This document shows, piece after piece, positions 1 to 10,172 of a stretch of DNA of 64,000 bases. The stretch is from Nicotiana tabacum (lineage: Eukaryota > Streptophyta > Magnoliopsida > Solanales > Solanaceae): positions 96,080,411-96,144,410 of the forward strand of contig NC_134084.1 in the NCBI RefSeq assembly GCF_000715075.1, in the 5' to 3' direction. A program made the position numbers and the translations under genes. The notes under the pieces are model-generated. The model ran no database searches and had not been told where the DNA came from. It was given only the letters and a program-made list of their open reading frames with translations. Each line of letters starts with the position of its first letter. The stretch's first letter is position 1.

Positions 1-652
1 ATATATAGACACACACGCACGATTCGTAGTACTATTCATCCCTTGTATTACAAAACTATTAACGACTTACATTTATAGATAGTAAATACAAAAGTGATTT
101 TTAATTTTGACCATTGTTGACCTGAATAGAGACCAACTTTGGTCGCCATTTATTCAAGAATTTAGTTTAGTGACCAAAGTTGGTCGCTATATTTAAATCA
201 GATTTAATTATATTTCATATAATATTTAAATTAATAATATAATTATTAAAATTGTATAACTGGGTCCCATTTAAGCGACCAAAGTTGGACGGTATCTTCC
301 TACCCTTTAAGTTGCGACCAACGTTGGTCGCAATTTTTATATTATATATATTTATATTTTATAATTTTTTTAAAATAATAATATAATTATTAAAATTTTG
401 TAGGTGGGTCCCACTTTAGCGACCAACATTGGTCACTAATCTCAGTAAATGTTTGACCAAGAAAGTCTGACCAGTCCAGTCAACATTTTGACTAATATAG
501 CGACCAAGTAGCGACCAATCTTGGTCGCTATTTTGTTTCTTTTATTTATTTTATTATTTTCGCTAGTTTAGCGACCAACTTTGGTCGCTTTTTCCCACAG
601 ACCAACTTTGATCGCTAAATTTTGGTCACTTTTTTTCGGATTTCTAGTAGTG
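1..652. mobile_element. CACTA (En/Spm) transposon terminus with subterminal palindromes
   Basis: The stretch ends at 641-652 with TTTCTAGTAGTG, the reverse complement of the CACTACTAGAAA-type terminal inverted repeat of plant CACTA transposons. The 640 bp inside it hold about eight copies of a 16-18 bp near-palindrome of the form GCGACCAA(n)TTGGTCGC (around 131, 170, 273, 314, 418, 512, 570 and 599), with mutated centres. In this superfamily the subterminal repeats are the transposase binding sites. The opposite terminus lies left of the window, so the 3-bp target duplication (right flank TAA, 653-655) cannot be checked. No transposase ORF is in the window. The family call rests on the terminus and the subterminal arrangement. 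Confidence 0.75.
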
Positions 653-747
653 TAATGATGATATGCACGCAGCCATTGATGTGTTGATTTGCAAAACCTT
701 TGGAAAGTAAAAATATGAGGTGATGAAAGTTTGGTTAAAAGATGGAG

Positions 748-816
<69 letters not shown>

Positions 817-1027
817 CTATATTCGATATAATATTAGCTAATGCACTAATACTTAGTGTATGCTTGAAGAGCACATTAGGGCTTGGTTATAAGTAATTTA
901 TATATGTAGTAATCCTAGTTAGAATAGGTTAGGGAAAAACAGCTTTTGGAAAGTGAATGGAATTACAGTTTTGAAAAGTAAATGGAATTACTTTTTGAAA
1001 TGCAAGATGATGCACTTGATTGACATA
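653..1027. other. AT-rich spacer, no gene seen
   Basis: This spacer lies between the CACTA end and the Helitron 5' end. Apart from the (TA)n microsatellite listed separately I see no coding potential; the short minus-strand ORF here is microsatellite translation (Tyr-Ile repeats). Confidence 0.5.
750..815. repeat. (TA)n microsatellite
   Basis: About 32 uninterrupted TA dinucleotides. Confidence 0.97.
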
Positions 1028-2096
1028 TCTATATCTTATATTATATTAATTAAAAGGAGAGTAGTGAAGCGTATGATTAAGCCAAGCGACAATCTAAAAT
1101 GAAGCCACTTGGCAATTTTAAGACAACATTAAAAGTTTGAATTACAAATGAAAACATAATTAATGCAAGTAGTTTAATGGATCTTATACATAATCTAAAT
1201 AGATCATAGACAATATTTATATTTATATTTATATTTGTATCTATATCTATATCTATATCTATATTTATATATATTGATCTACTCATCTATATCTATATCT
1301 ATATCTATTTATTAATCCACTCATAAATTTTCTTCTATATTAGCTAGATGTATGGAGGTAAAAAATTAATTAAAAAACTATAATAGAAAAAAATAAAAAA
1401 TATAGAAATAAGTAAATTGAGATAACATATGACTATTTATATTTTGGAGTAAGTTAAATATAAAATAAAACCAAAAGTTTCTTAAGATATTACATATTTA
1501 TTGAATTTAAAAATTAAATAAATTCAAGCAGCAAATAAGATCTTACATAAAGTATACTAATTATTTATAAGGTAAGAGAAAAATTAAATAATCAGTAAAA
1601 TTATTTTAATTACAAGAATAATGAAGTTATATTAATATTGATAAATCAGGCAAACAAATATTATATACGTAACTATTACTACAATATTTAGATATAATGT
1701 ATTTAAACAATTAAGAAAATATTTTGTATGATTAATATTTGAATTGAGTGCAGTTAATTTACGTTTGAAAGCATAACATATATTTTTGAAAATGCGGTCC
1801 AATTCAGAAAATAGAATGTTAAAAATTATTTGAATTTGAGATGAAAAAATTATTTTTTGTCTATATTATATTAGAATGAGTGTGGTAGTAACAGATATTG
1901 AATTCAAACAAGCTAATAAAAATCCACAAGACAATATAATAATATTAGGAATTGAATAATATAATATCAAAAATAAAAACTAAATAGAGAAAAAAAATAA
2001 TATTCAGATTTTTTATCATAGAAAAAAAAGGGTAAAACTAATTTAAATTTGAGATGAGAAAGTTTTTTATATTGTGGTAAGAAAAGTCATAATATG
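1028..2096 (+). mobile_element. Helitron-like element 1, 5' segment
   Basis: The proposed 5' end is a TC after an A (1027|1028; 1034 is the alternative), followed by TATATTAATTAAAAGGAGAG, the usual look of plant Helitron 5' ends. The AT-rich body contains a stretch (about 1670-1735) that recurs in degenerate form at about 5800-5855, consistent with tandem internal units. The matching 3' terminus (hairpin-like GC segment, then CTAG-T) is at 17720-17740, and the intervening insertions account for the distance. No Rep/helicase ORF is seen, so it would be non-autonomous. Boundaries are inferred by eye. Confidence 0.5.
1213..1308. repeat. (TATATC)n / (TATATT)n imperfect microsatellite
   Basis: Hexanucleotide-type repeats of TATATT and TATATC, interrupted once around 1270-1285. 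Confidence 0.9.
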
Positions 2097-2796
2097 TGTT
2101 ACGACCCGGCCGGTCGTCTTAAGAATTTACGCCCCGATCCCCCATTAACTGCTTTCCCCAAGTTTATTTCTGCTATTTTGATTTGTCGGGATGTTCGGTT
2201 TTGAGTTTCAGAGAGTTTTGGGACACTTAGTCCCTAAATAAGAGCTTAAGTGTTGAAAAGTTGACCGTAGTCAGAAAAGTATGAAGACAGTCTCGAATGG
2301 AAATTCGATGGTTCCGTTAGTTCCGTTGGGTGATTTTGGGCTTAGGGGCATGTTCGGATTGTGCTTTGGAGGTCCGTAGCTAATTTAGGCTTGAAATGTC
2401 GAAAGTTGAATTTTTGAAGTTTCTGGTTTGATAGTTAGATTTTGATTCGAGGGTCGGAATGGAATTCCAGAAGTTGGAGTAGCTCCGTAGTGTTTAATAT
2501 GACATTTGTACAAAATTTCAAGTCATTCGAACGAGGTTTGATAGACATTTTGATCGAAAGCGTATTTTTAGAGTTTTTGAAATTCTTAGGCTTGAATCCG
2601 ACAAAAAATAGGTGTTTTGACATAGTTTTGAGCATTCCGAAGGTTGAAACAAGTTTGAATAATGTTTTAGGATTGGTTGGCAGGTTTGGTTGAGGTCCCG
2701 GGGGCCTCGGGTGTTTTTCGGATGCTCAACGGGTCATTTTTGGACTTAGAGGATTGCAGAAAATGCAGCAGGTCTCCAGTTCTGGTTTCCTTCTTC

Positions 2797-3059
2797 GCGT
2801 TTGCGAGTGGGGTCTCGCGTTCGCGAAGAGGAGCTGGGGCTGGTGGAAGCTTAACGCTTCGTGTTCGCGATGATGGTTCCGCGTTCGCGAAGCTGAGAGG
2901 TCGTATGCCTACGCGTTCGCGAAGAGGCCGGTCCCGCATTCGCGTAGGAGGGGAAGTTGCTACCTCGTTCGCGACAGGGGCATCGTGTTCACGATGAAGG
3001 ACATCAGGTCCAAGCGAAGTTGTGCTTTGCGAACGCAAGGGTCTTTCCGCGTTCGCGAA
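2797..3059 (+). promoter_or_regulatory. U3 array of CGTTCGCGAA quasi-palindromes (LTR C)
   Basis: About ten irregularly spaced copies of a short GC-rich quasi-palindrome (consensus near CGCGTTCGCGAAG, with variants CGTGTTCGCGATG and CGCATTCGCGTAG) fill this segment, which is otherwise ordinary sequence. It ends about 20 bp before a TATA-like box. An ORF crossing it (2677-2997) is a by-product of the GC-rich repeats. A regulatory role is inferred from position only. Confidence 0.6.
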
Positions 3060-3078
3060 GAAGGATTTACCTGGGCAG

Positions 3079-3089
3079 ATTATAAAATT
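3079..3089 (+). promoter_or_regulatory. TATA-like box of LTR C
   Basis: ATTATAAAATT lies just after the conserved stretch CTGGGCAGA and the palindrome tract. The same CTGGGCAGAAAG-TATA arrangement is present in the LTRs of element A. Confidence 0.5.
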
Positions 3090-4026
3090 TCAAAGTCGAG
3101 GGTTTAGCCATTTTTATCAAAACTAGAGTTTGGGAGCTCGAATTTGAGCGAGATTTTGAGGGATTTTCAGAGATATCAATTGGGTAACGATTCCTTAATC
3201 CTTTTTGCTTGTAATCCATTAATCTAAACATGAATTCATCATTTAATTTCGGATTGGAGATGGAAATTGGGGAAAAGTTGGAAGAAAGTTCTTAGACCTA
3301 GAATTCGACTTTTGATTGGTTGACCTTAGATTTGGATAATTTTGGTATGCATGAACTCGTGAGAGCATGAGAATTCTAAAAATATAAATTTTACCCAATT
3401 TCGAGACGTGGGCTCGAGGGGCATTTTGGTCATTTACCTAATTTCGTGCATTATCTTAGAATTTCTTTGTAGAATCAGTTACTTGAAGTGTTATTTATAT
3501 TATGCAATTGAATTGAATAGATTTGGGTCATTTGGAGTCGAGTACTTGTGGCAAGAGCGTGTTTTCGAGTTAATTTTGAGTCGGTTCGAGGTAAGTGGCT
3601 TGTCTAACCTTATGTGGGGGACCTTCCCCTTAGGATTCAGAATATTTATATTTGAAATGCCTTGTCCGTGAGGTGACGAGTGCGTACTTGAGCTAATTGT
3701 TGAAAATCTGATTTTCTTTAAGTAATTTCAATTGTGTTCCTTTTCCTGTTTCATTTTACTTGCACTTTTAAACCTGCTGTTAGTTAGAGAACCATGTATA
3801 ATTGACTTAGTTGCTTTATTTGCTTTAAGACTTAGTTGCTTTATTTGCTTTAACTGCCTTATTTGTATTACATGAAGCATGCTAGGTTAGAATTGTCTGT
3901 GTTACCTTGTTATGAAGTTGAGTTTATTTGAGTATTCCTTGTGCCATTGTTGTGTGTTTTACTTTGGGACTACGGGATGACATCCTTGGAGAACCCTGTA
4001 CGCATTTACGTTTTAAGCTGAAGTGC

Positions 4027-4425
4027 GGGATACCGAGAGATCCCCAGCACGTATATTGAGGATACTAAGAGATCCCTAGCATATATTAAGGATACCGAGA
4101 GATCGTCGGGATACCAAGAGATTCCTAGTATATATTGAGGATACCGAGAGATCCTCGGGATACCAAGAGATCCTTATCATACATTGAGGATACCAAGAGA
4201 TCTTCGGGATACCAAGAGATCCCTAGCATATATTGAGGATACCGAGATATCCTCGGGATACCGGGAGATCCCTATCATACATTGAGGATACCAAGAAATC
4301 CTCGGGATACCAAGAGATCCCTAGCATACATTGAGGATACCGAGAGATCCTCGGGATACCAAGAGATCCCTGGCATATATTGAGGGTACTAAGAGATCCT
4401 CGGGATACTGAGAGATCCCCAGTTA
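4027..4425 (+). repeat. 49-bp minisatellite made of hairpin half-units (LTR C)
   Basis: Roughly eight units of about 49 bp, each made of two related 16-18 bp halves (GGATACCGAGAGATCC and GGGATACCAAGAGATCCC) plus a CTAGCATATATTGA linker. Each half has 4-5 bp complementary arms (GGGAT..ATCCC), so the RNA could form a row of small hairpins. Period and copy number were counted by eye. Confidence 0.85.
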
Positions 4426-4602
4426 TTTCCTTGTGATTGTTTTGCCTCTGTTTCAGTTATTGAATTCCTTGTTTTCCTGTATTAAATTTGTATTGTTAGT
4501 TTTCTAATTGTAGAAAGAATCAAAACTAAAGTTGAGGATAACTCTTTTTTGACCTATATCCCTGATTGTGAAAATGTTCCTTTCTGAAGTCGATAGGCCA
4601 GT

Positions 4603-4723
4603 AATTGACTTGGTGAGGAACCACTTGGTTCAACATTGTCTTAAAAAGGGTAATTGAAGCAGTCATTGAGGCATAGGCCTGGAACATTGACGAGGCTGAA
4701 GGGATGCTTGACAAACTCGCCAT
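4603..4723 (-). pseudogene. N-terminal fragment of a plant AAA-ATPase (BCS1-like) gene
   Basis: From an ATG at 4723 (minus strand) about 38 codons read MASLSSIPSASSMFQAYASM and on to MLNQVVPHQV. This matches the membrane-proximal N-terminal AAA_assoc segment of plant BCS1-like AAA-ATPases, which usually begin with a Pro-Ser-Ala-Ser..FxAYAS motif and an ..LxxxVP.Q(V/L) stretch. The similarity stops abruptly after HQV, and no Walker A/B ATPase core follows. It is therefore a short gene fragment, not a gene. It sits between Helitron-like segments, so capture by that element is possible. The family match is from memory. Confidence 0.55.
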
Positions 4724-5045
4724 CTTAATTTCCACAAACATTTTCACCACTTGGCAAAAGCAGACAACTTCGTAATACTTGCATGAACTATTAATACTAG
4801 TACTAATTTTTATACTTCGACTCCTACTACCCAAGGGAGTGAAATTTTCCTTTTCTACAAGGAATTGGAAATTTATAACGAGTGAGATCCTTGAAATAGT
4901 AGATGGCTTTTTAGATTTTGTTTTGGTATTGATTTTGGTATGGTGTTTTGAAAGAAAAAAAGAATCATTAAAATCTTAAGGAAACAAGAAAAACCAAAAC
5001 CAAGTTAGATAAAAAGAATCATATTAGAAGTTCACCAGTTACAAA

Positions 5046-5463
5046 CAAAAACTTCAGCTCTAGAGCTGAAATTTGACAGTTACAAAACAAAAACTTCAGC
5101 TCTAGAGCTGATGTTCGCCAGTTACAAAAACAAAAACTTCAGCTCTAGAGCTGAAGTTCGCCAGTTACAAAAACAAAAATTTCAGCAATTACAAACAAAA
5201 ACTTCAGCAAATAGAGAACAAAACTTCAGCTACTATATTTAAGTTCAGCAATTACAAACAAAAACTTCAGCACACTTGGTTCAACACACTTGCTACTTCA
5301 GTCCCGTCTACTAGAATGCTGAAGTTTTGCGTGATTGCCTTTGTTACTTCAGCCCCGTATGCTAAAGTTATGCGAAAAATGGGTACGTTTGCAAAAACTT
5401 TTTTGAAAAACAGGCACAAATTAAAACGTGACTTAAAAAGCGGGTATAGATACAAATGCCCCA
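5046..5463 (+). repeat. Repeat of AACTTCAGC/GCTGAAGTT palindromes, copy 1
   Basis: Three copies of a 20-bp perfect or near-perfect palindrome, CTTCAGCTCTAGAGCTGAAG, each within ACAAAAA-linked 47-53 bp units (5051-5165), are followed by further AACTTCAGC half-sites. The segment ends with GGGTATAGATACAAATGCCC. The same half-sites and end sequence recur at about 53755-54360, so this is a dispersed repeat family. I cannot assign it to a named superfamily. Confidence 0.65.
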
Positions 5464-5639
5464 AACGAAAAAGACCAGAAAACCAATGGAGAAAGAGCAG
5501 CGCAAGTCCTAATAGAGTAAATACACCGACAGATGATATCAAACTTAAACAAATAACTAAGTCTCCATATCTTGTACATAATTGTTTTAATAGTTCACTA
5601 CATATGATAGTAGATGCATAGAAAAGCTTTTTTGCTTTC

Positions 5640-6338
5640 CTTTACTTTTTTTTGTATTGATATCCAAAAAAAATTAAAAATTAAAAATACAAAATAAATT
5701 TCTAGTATAGGTAATTTTACTATTAAAAATTAAATTTGTATCTTAAAACTAAAAAAAATAAAAAAATGCGTAAAGACATAATATGATAGTGAAAATATTA
5801 CTACAACATTCAGATATAATGTGTTCAAATAATTAAAAAATATTTTTATGACTAAAATAAATTTTAAAAATATAAAATAAATTTCTAATATAGGTAATTT
5901 TATTAATGAAAATTAAAAATTAAATTTGTATCTTAAAGCTAAAAAAGAAAGAAAATTTAACTGCATCTAATACAAAAATAATTATAAGAGAACTCAATAT
6001 AATACATGGAACATAATAATCAGTATTAATACTTTAGACTAATTCAAAGTTACAATTTAAAATAAAATATGATATTATTTTGGTTATAGATAAAATATTA
6101 ATATAAAACTAATTAACATTTATAGTAGGAAAGAGAATGTATATTAAAAAAAATAGAGGTAGTGTGAGGATATTTATACTTTAAATTAATTTAAAAATAA
6201 ATAAATTAAATAATTAAATTATATTTTAAAATATTACTGATAAATTTAAATGATTAAAACATTCCGAATAAGAGGTTACAAGCATAAAAATATATCAAAT
6301 TTCAAGAATAAAATATTTATATTTTGTAAAGACTATTA
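5640..6338 (+). mobile_element. Helitron-like element 1, middle segment
   Basis: AT-rich sequence resembling part of 1500-1800 (for example the TACTACAACATTCAGATATA stretch near 5800 versus about 1678). It abuts the 5' border of retroelement A and resumes at 17232 on the other side. No gene is seen. Confidence 0.4.
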
Positions 6339-6343
6339 AAAGG
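6339..6343. repeat. Target-site duplication AAAGG (left) of element A
   Basis: Directly precedes TGTCACGACC; identical to 17227-17231. Confidence 0.93.
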
Positions 6344-6983
6344 TGTCACGACCCTAAACCCGATCCCGATCGTGATGGCGCCTCTCGTGAAGACAAGGCC
6401 AGCCAATTAAACCCAATTCACTTTTTAAACAGTTAAATAACATAAAAGCAGTCTAAAACATGATATAGCAATACTAAGTAGCAAATAATGCCAATAAAGT
6501 GTGGAAGTACAACCCAACACAGCCCTAACCAGGATGTCACAAGTCATGAGCATCTATAAATCATAATACAACTCTGCTAAAACCATAAACTAGTACAATG
6601 TCTGAAAAGGGACAAAAGCAATAAAGGAGTAGAGACACGGGGGCTGCGGACGTCAACAACTACCTCAAAATCTCTGAACGCTGCCTGAAGCTGGAGGAAT
6701 CAGCTCTCGGGAGCGAAACCAACAACGTCTGAATTTGCACATAGGGGTGCAGGGAGTAAAGTGAGTACTCCAACTCAATGAGTAACAAATGTAAATAATG
6801 ACGGAAGGTAAGAAATCACATAAGGCACAAAGCATTCTATAATGAAGTAGTAAAACCATTTAAAATCAGTAAATCAGTGAAAGATAGATAGAATCCTTTA
6901 ATTCAAATGTAATTTTCATGAAAAGCCTTTTTAAATGTTTAAACAGGAAATTGACAGTCAATTACGAAAAGTAAACACATAAA

Positions 6984-7345
6984 GGCTCGCCCCTCGGGCA
7001 CAACATCAACAATCTGCCCCTTGGGCAACATCTTAGAACAGTACCAGCCCCTCGGGCTATCACATAGAACAATACCAACCCCTCGGGCTTAATCTCATAT
7101 CACAATGGGTACCCACGCTCACTATGGGTGTACAGACTCCTGGAGGGGTCCCTTACGGCCCAAGCGCAATAACAATCCATCTCGTGACATCAAATCTAGG
7201 CCTTCGGCCTCATATCAATCAAGCCACCTCGTGGCGTATATATGTATCTCAGGCCCTCGGCCTCGTAGCAATATCAGTGTATCCTCACAACTAGGCTCGT
7301 GGCCTTACTCAGTCCGAAAATCATCACAAGCCCCTCGGGCAATAG
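6984..7345 (-). repeat. GCCC-CTC-GGGC hairpin array in element A LTR
   Basis: Repeated GCCCCTCGGGC (4-bp GCCC/GGGC arms around CTC or similar) spaced about 35 bp at 6984-7095, with degenerate relatives (GGCCTTCGGCC, GCCCTCGGCC) up to 7345. The other LTR has the same array at about 15000-15350. Confidence 0.7.
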
Positions 7346-8246
7346 TAAAACAGTCTTTCTCAGCCCAAAACATCATTTAAAATATCATTTAAATCTCAAA
7401 ACTGAGTAAAAATGGCTGAGTAGTAAAACAGTGGAAAATAACATAATCGAGTTCAAGTAATAAGTCAAAACAGTGAGGAAATAGTAATAAAAATTCCCGA
7501 AGGGTTCAAGTAGTTAGCACAAAGCCTAAATATGGCAATCAGCCGAAATCATGATGATAGAAGATAAGTTTCAGTCAAATACGCGGTAAAATCATTAATC
7601 AGGACGAACCGAGTTCCAATCCCCAATAGTGCACGACCCCACGCCCGTCATCCAGTGTGTGTCTCACCTCAATATAGCACTACGATGTGCAATTCGGGGT
7701 TTTAAACCCTCAGAACATTATTTACAATCATTACTCACCTCGAACCGGCTAAATCTCTAGCTCGCGATGCTTTTGCCCCTCTAATCGGCCTCCATGCGCG
7801 TCGAATCTATCCAAAATCAGAACGAGAACATCAAAATATGCTAAGGGAACAAGGTCCAAGCGAAAACAATCAATAAAGGGCACAAATCCCGAAATTATCA
7901 AAACCCGAGCCCCGGGCCCACGTCTCGAAAATCAGAACTTTTCATATCAATAGATTCTTTATCTCCCCACGAGTTCATACATATCAAAAGTTCTCAAATC
8001 CGACCCCAAATGGTCCTTCAAATCCACAATTAAAGGCCTAAGTTCTCAAGCCCTAGTTTCCCCAATTTTAACCTTTGATTTCCATAATTTCTAGCCCTAA
8101 TCCATGAAATAATAGCATAGGAACGAGTTTTATGTCCAAATTCCTTACCTCAATGAAGTTCTCTTGAAATCCCCCTCTTAAATTGCCCAAAAAGTTCCAA
8201 AGCCGAAGTCAAAAATGGTGAAATATCCCAAAATTCGCGAAGAACT

Positions 8247-8257
8247 CTTTTTATACT
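8247..8257 (-). promoter_or_regulatory. TATA-like box in 3' LTR of element A
   Basis: AGTATAAAAAG on the minus strand, right after CTGGGCAGAA. In the 5' LTR the same position (16262-16272) reads AGTACAAAAAG, so the copy that would drive the element has lost the canonical TATA. Confidence 0.55.
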
Positions 8258-8271
8258 TTCTGCCCAGTTGT

Positions 8272-8513
8272 TCCGCATCTGCGACACCATTGCCGCTTCT
8301 GCGGTATCGCATAAGCGGTCTCTCTTTCGCTTCTGCAGAAATCACTTAACGGGCCCCCTTCTGCATCTGCGATCCAATCTCCGCACCTGCGACTCTGCAG
8401 GTGCGGTCCAACTACCGCATTTGTGGCTCCTGGCTCTTCCTCTCAAATCCGTTTCTGCGGCTCCCCTTCCGCACGTGCGGTACCGCACCTGCGGTCCCCA
8501 AACCGCAGGTGTG
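8272..8513 (-). promoter_or_regulatory. U3 array of CCGCA-NN-TGCGG quasi-palindromes (element A, 3' LTR)
   Basis: About a dozen variants of CCGCAnnTGCGG (CCGCACCTGCG, CCGCACGTGCGG, ACCGCACCTGCGG, CCGCTTCTGCGG) at irregular spacing, ending 15 bp upstream of the TATA-like box in element orientation. The same tract is in the other LTR at 16287-16530. A regulatory role is inferred. Confidence 0.6.
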
Positions 8514-9210
8514 AAAACATCAGAAGCAGAAAAATCTCAGCAGCTGCAATGACATCTCAACTTCTCCGTTAACCACCCGAAATCATCCCGAGGCCCCCGG
8601 GACCTCAACCAAAAGCACCAACATGACCCAATACCTTATTCAAACTTGTTCCAATCATCAAGACGGCTCAAACAACATCAAATCTACCAAATCACATCTG
8701 ATTCCAGCCTAAGTTTCTAAAATCTTTCGAAATACGCTTTTGATCAAAAACCCAACCAAACCACATCCGAATGACCTAAAATTTTACACACACATCCCAA
8801 ATGACACGACGAAGCTACTGCAACTCTCGGAATTCTATTCCGACCCCTAAATCAAAATCTTGCCTATCAACCGGAAATCGCTAAAATCTCAACTTCGCCA
8901 ATTCAAGCCTAAATCTACTCCGAACCTCCAAAACCCATTCCGGTCATGCTCCTAAGTCATAAATCACCTCCCGAAGCTAACCGAACCATCAGAACTCATA
9001 TCCGAGCCCTCTAACACATAAGTTAACATCCGGTTAACTTTTCCAACTCAAACTTCCTTAAAAGATACTAAGTGTCTCAAACCTTACCAAAATCATTCCG
9101 GACTCGATCCGAACAACCCGATACCATAAAACATGGATAACGAAGCATAAAGAAGAAGAAATGGGAGAAACAAAGTGGTAACTCATGAGATGACTGGTCG
9201 GGTCGTCACA

Positions 9211-9224
9211 TCTTCCCCAACTTA
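9211..9224 (-). other. Polypurine tract of element A
   Basis: On the minus strand TTGGGGAAGA directly precedes the 3' LTR start TGTGACGACC. Purine-rich and adjacent to the LTR, as expected for plus-strand priming. Confidence 0.75.
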
Positions 9225-10149
9225 AGCAAACGTTCGTCATCGAACGAGTCAAGAAACATACCTAAAGCCTCAAACAGGTGAGGATATCTGCTCCGCATCT
9301 CCCGCTCAGTCTCCCAGGTAGCCTCCACCACGGGCCGACCTCTCCACTACACTTTCACTGAAGCTATATCCTTTGACCTCAACTTTCGAACCTGACGACC
9401 CAAAATAGCTACTGGCTCCACATCGTAGGCCAAATCATCATCCAACTAAACCGTGCTGAAATCCAAAACATGAGACGGATCCTCAATATACTTCCGGAGC
9501 ATAAAAGCAAGAAATACCGGATGCACACTCGACAAGTTGGGTGGCAAAGCAAGCTCATAAGCCACCTCCCCAATCCTCCGGAGTACCTCAAAAGGCCCAA
9601 TGAACCGAGGACTCAATTTCCCTTTCTTCCCAAATCTCATAACACCCTTCATGGGTGAAACCTTCAATAGAATCTTCTCGCCCACCATGTAGGACACATC
9701 TCGAACCTTCCTATCAGCATAACTCTTTTGTCTTGACTGTGCTGTACGAAGCCTCTCCTGAATCACCTTCACTTTTTCTAAAGCATCTTGCACCAAGTCT
9801 GTCCCCAATAGCCTAGCCTCACTGGGCTCGAACCAACCAACTGGAGATCTACACCGCCTCCCATACAAAGCCTCATATGGAGCCATATGAATACTCGACT
9901 GGTAGCTGTTGTTATAAGCAAACTCTACAAGCGGTAGAAACTGATCCCATGACCCTCCGAAATCAATAACACAAGCACGCAGCATGTCCTCCAATATTTG
10001 AATAGTACGCTCAGACTGCCCATCCATCTGAGGATGAAAAGTTATGCTCAACTCAACCCGAGTACCCAACTCTCGCTGCACAGACCTCCAAAACTGTGCC
10101 CCTATCTGAAATGATGGAAACTGGGACACCATGCAAACGAACAATCTCT

Positions 10150-10172
10150 CAGATATATATATATATATATCC
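10150..10172. repeat. (AT)n expansion inside integrase of element A
   Basis: About 11 AT units in place of the short Tyr-Ile coding stretch seen in element B (EIYIREIV, about 27890). It shifts the frame of the integrase core. Confidence 0.85.

Larger units (their letters stand above)
2097..4515 (+). mobile_element. 5' part of a Ty3/gypsy (Tekay/chromovirus-type) LTR, 'LTR C', 3'-truncated
   Basis: It starts TGTTACGACCCGGCCGGTCG, the same terminal pattern (TGT.ACGACCC) as the LTRs at 48924 and, on the minus strand, 9210. It contains the modules found in the other long LTRs: a GC-rich quasi-palindrome tract (2797-3059), a TATA-like box (3080-3088), a GGTAAC donor-like site (3183-3188), and a hairpin-type tandem array (4027-4425). 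It fades out at about 4515 without the expected ..GGGTCGTGACA end or a primer-binding site, so it is a truncated LTR. Orientation follows the start sequence. The 3' limit is approximate. Confidence 0.65.
6344..9210 (-). repeat. 3' LTR of element A
   Basis: 2867 bp, bounded by TG..CA with inverted ends (TGTCACGACC and GGTCGTCACA). It pairs with 14358-17226. In element orientation it has a quasi-palindrome tract 0.70-0.94 kb from its 5' end, a TATA-like box (8247-8257), a donor-like AGGTAAGG (8143-8150), and a GCCCGAGGGGC-type hairpin array at about 1.87-2.23 kb (7345-6984). ORFs inside (for example 7105-7380 and 8268-8552) are repeat by-products. Confidence 0.92.

Noticed and set aside
2677..3038. 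Overlapping ORFs of 106 and 123 codons on both strands
   Set aside because: They follow the GC-rich palindrome tract of LTR C; Arg/Ser/Gly-rich translation on both strands is what such repeats give, and no domain is recognisable.
4027..4425. Possible CRISPR-like array
   Set aside because: Units are contiguous tandem repeats with conserved linkers, not repeats separated by unique spacers, and the DNA is plant nuclear.
8268..8552. 94-codon plus-strand ORF (and its counterpart 16283-16588)
   Set aside because: Lies on the CCGCA/TGCGG tract of the element A LTRs, opposite to element orientation; a repeat artefact.
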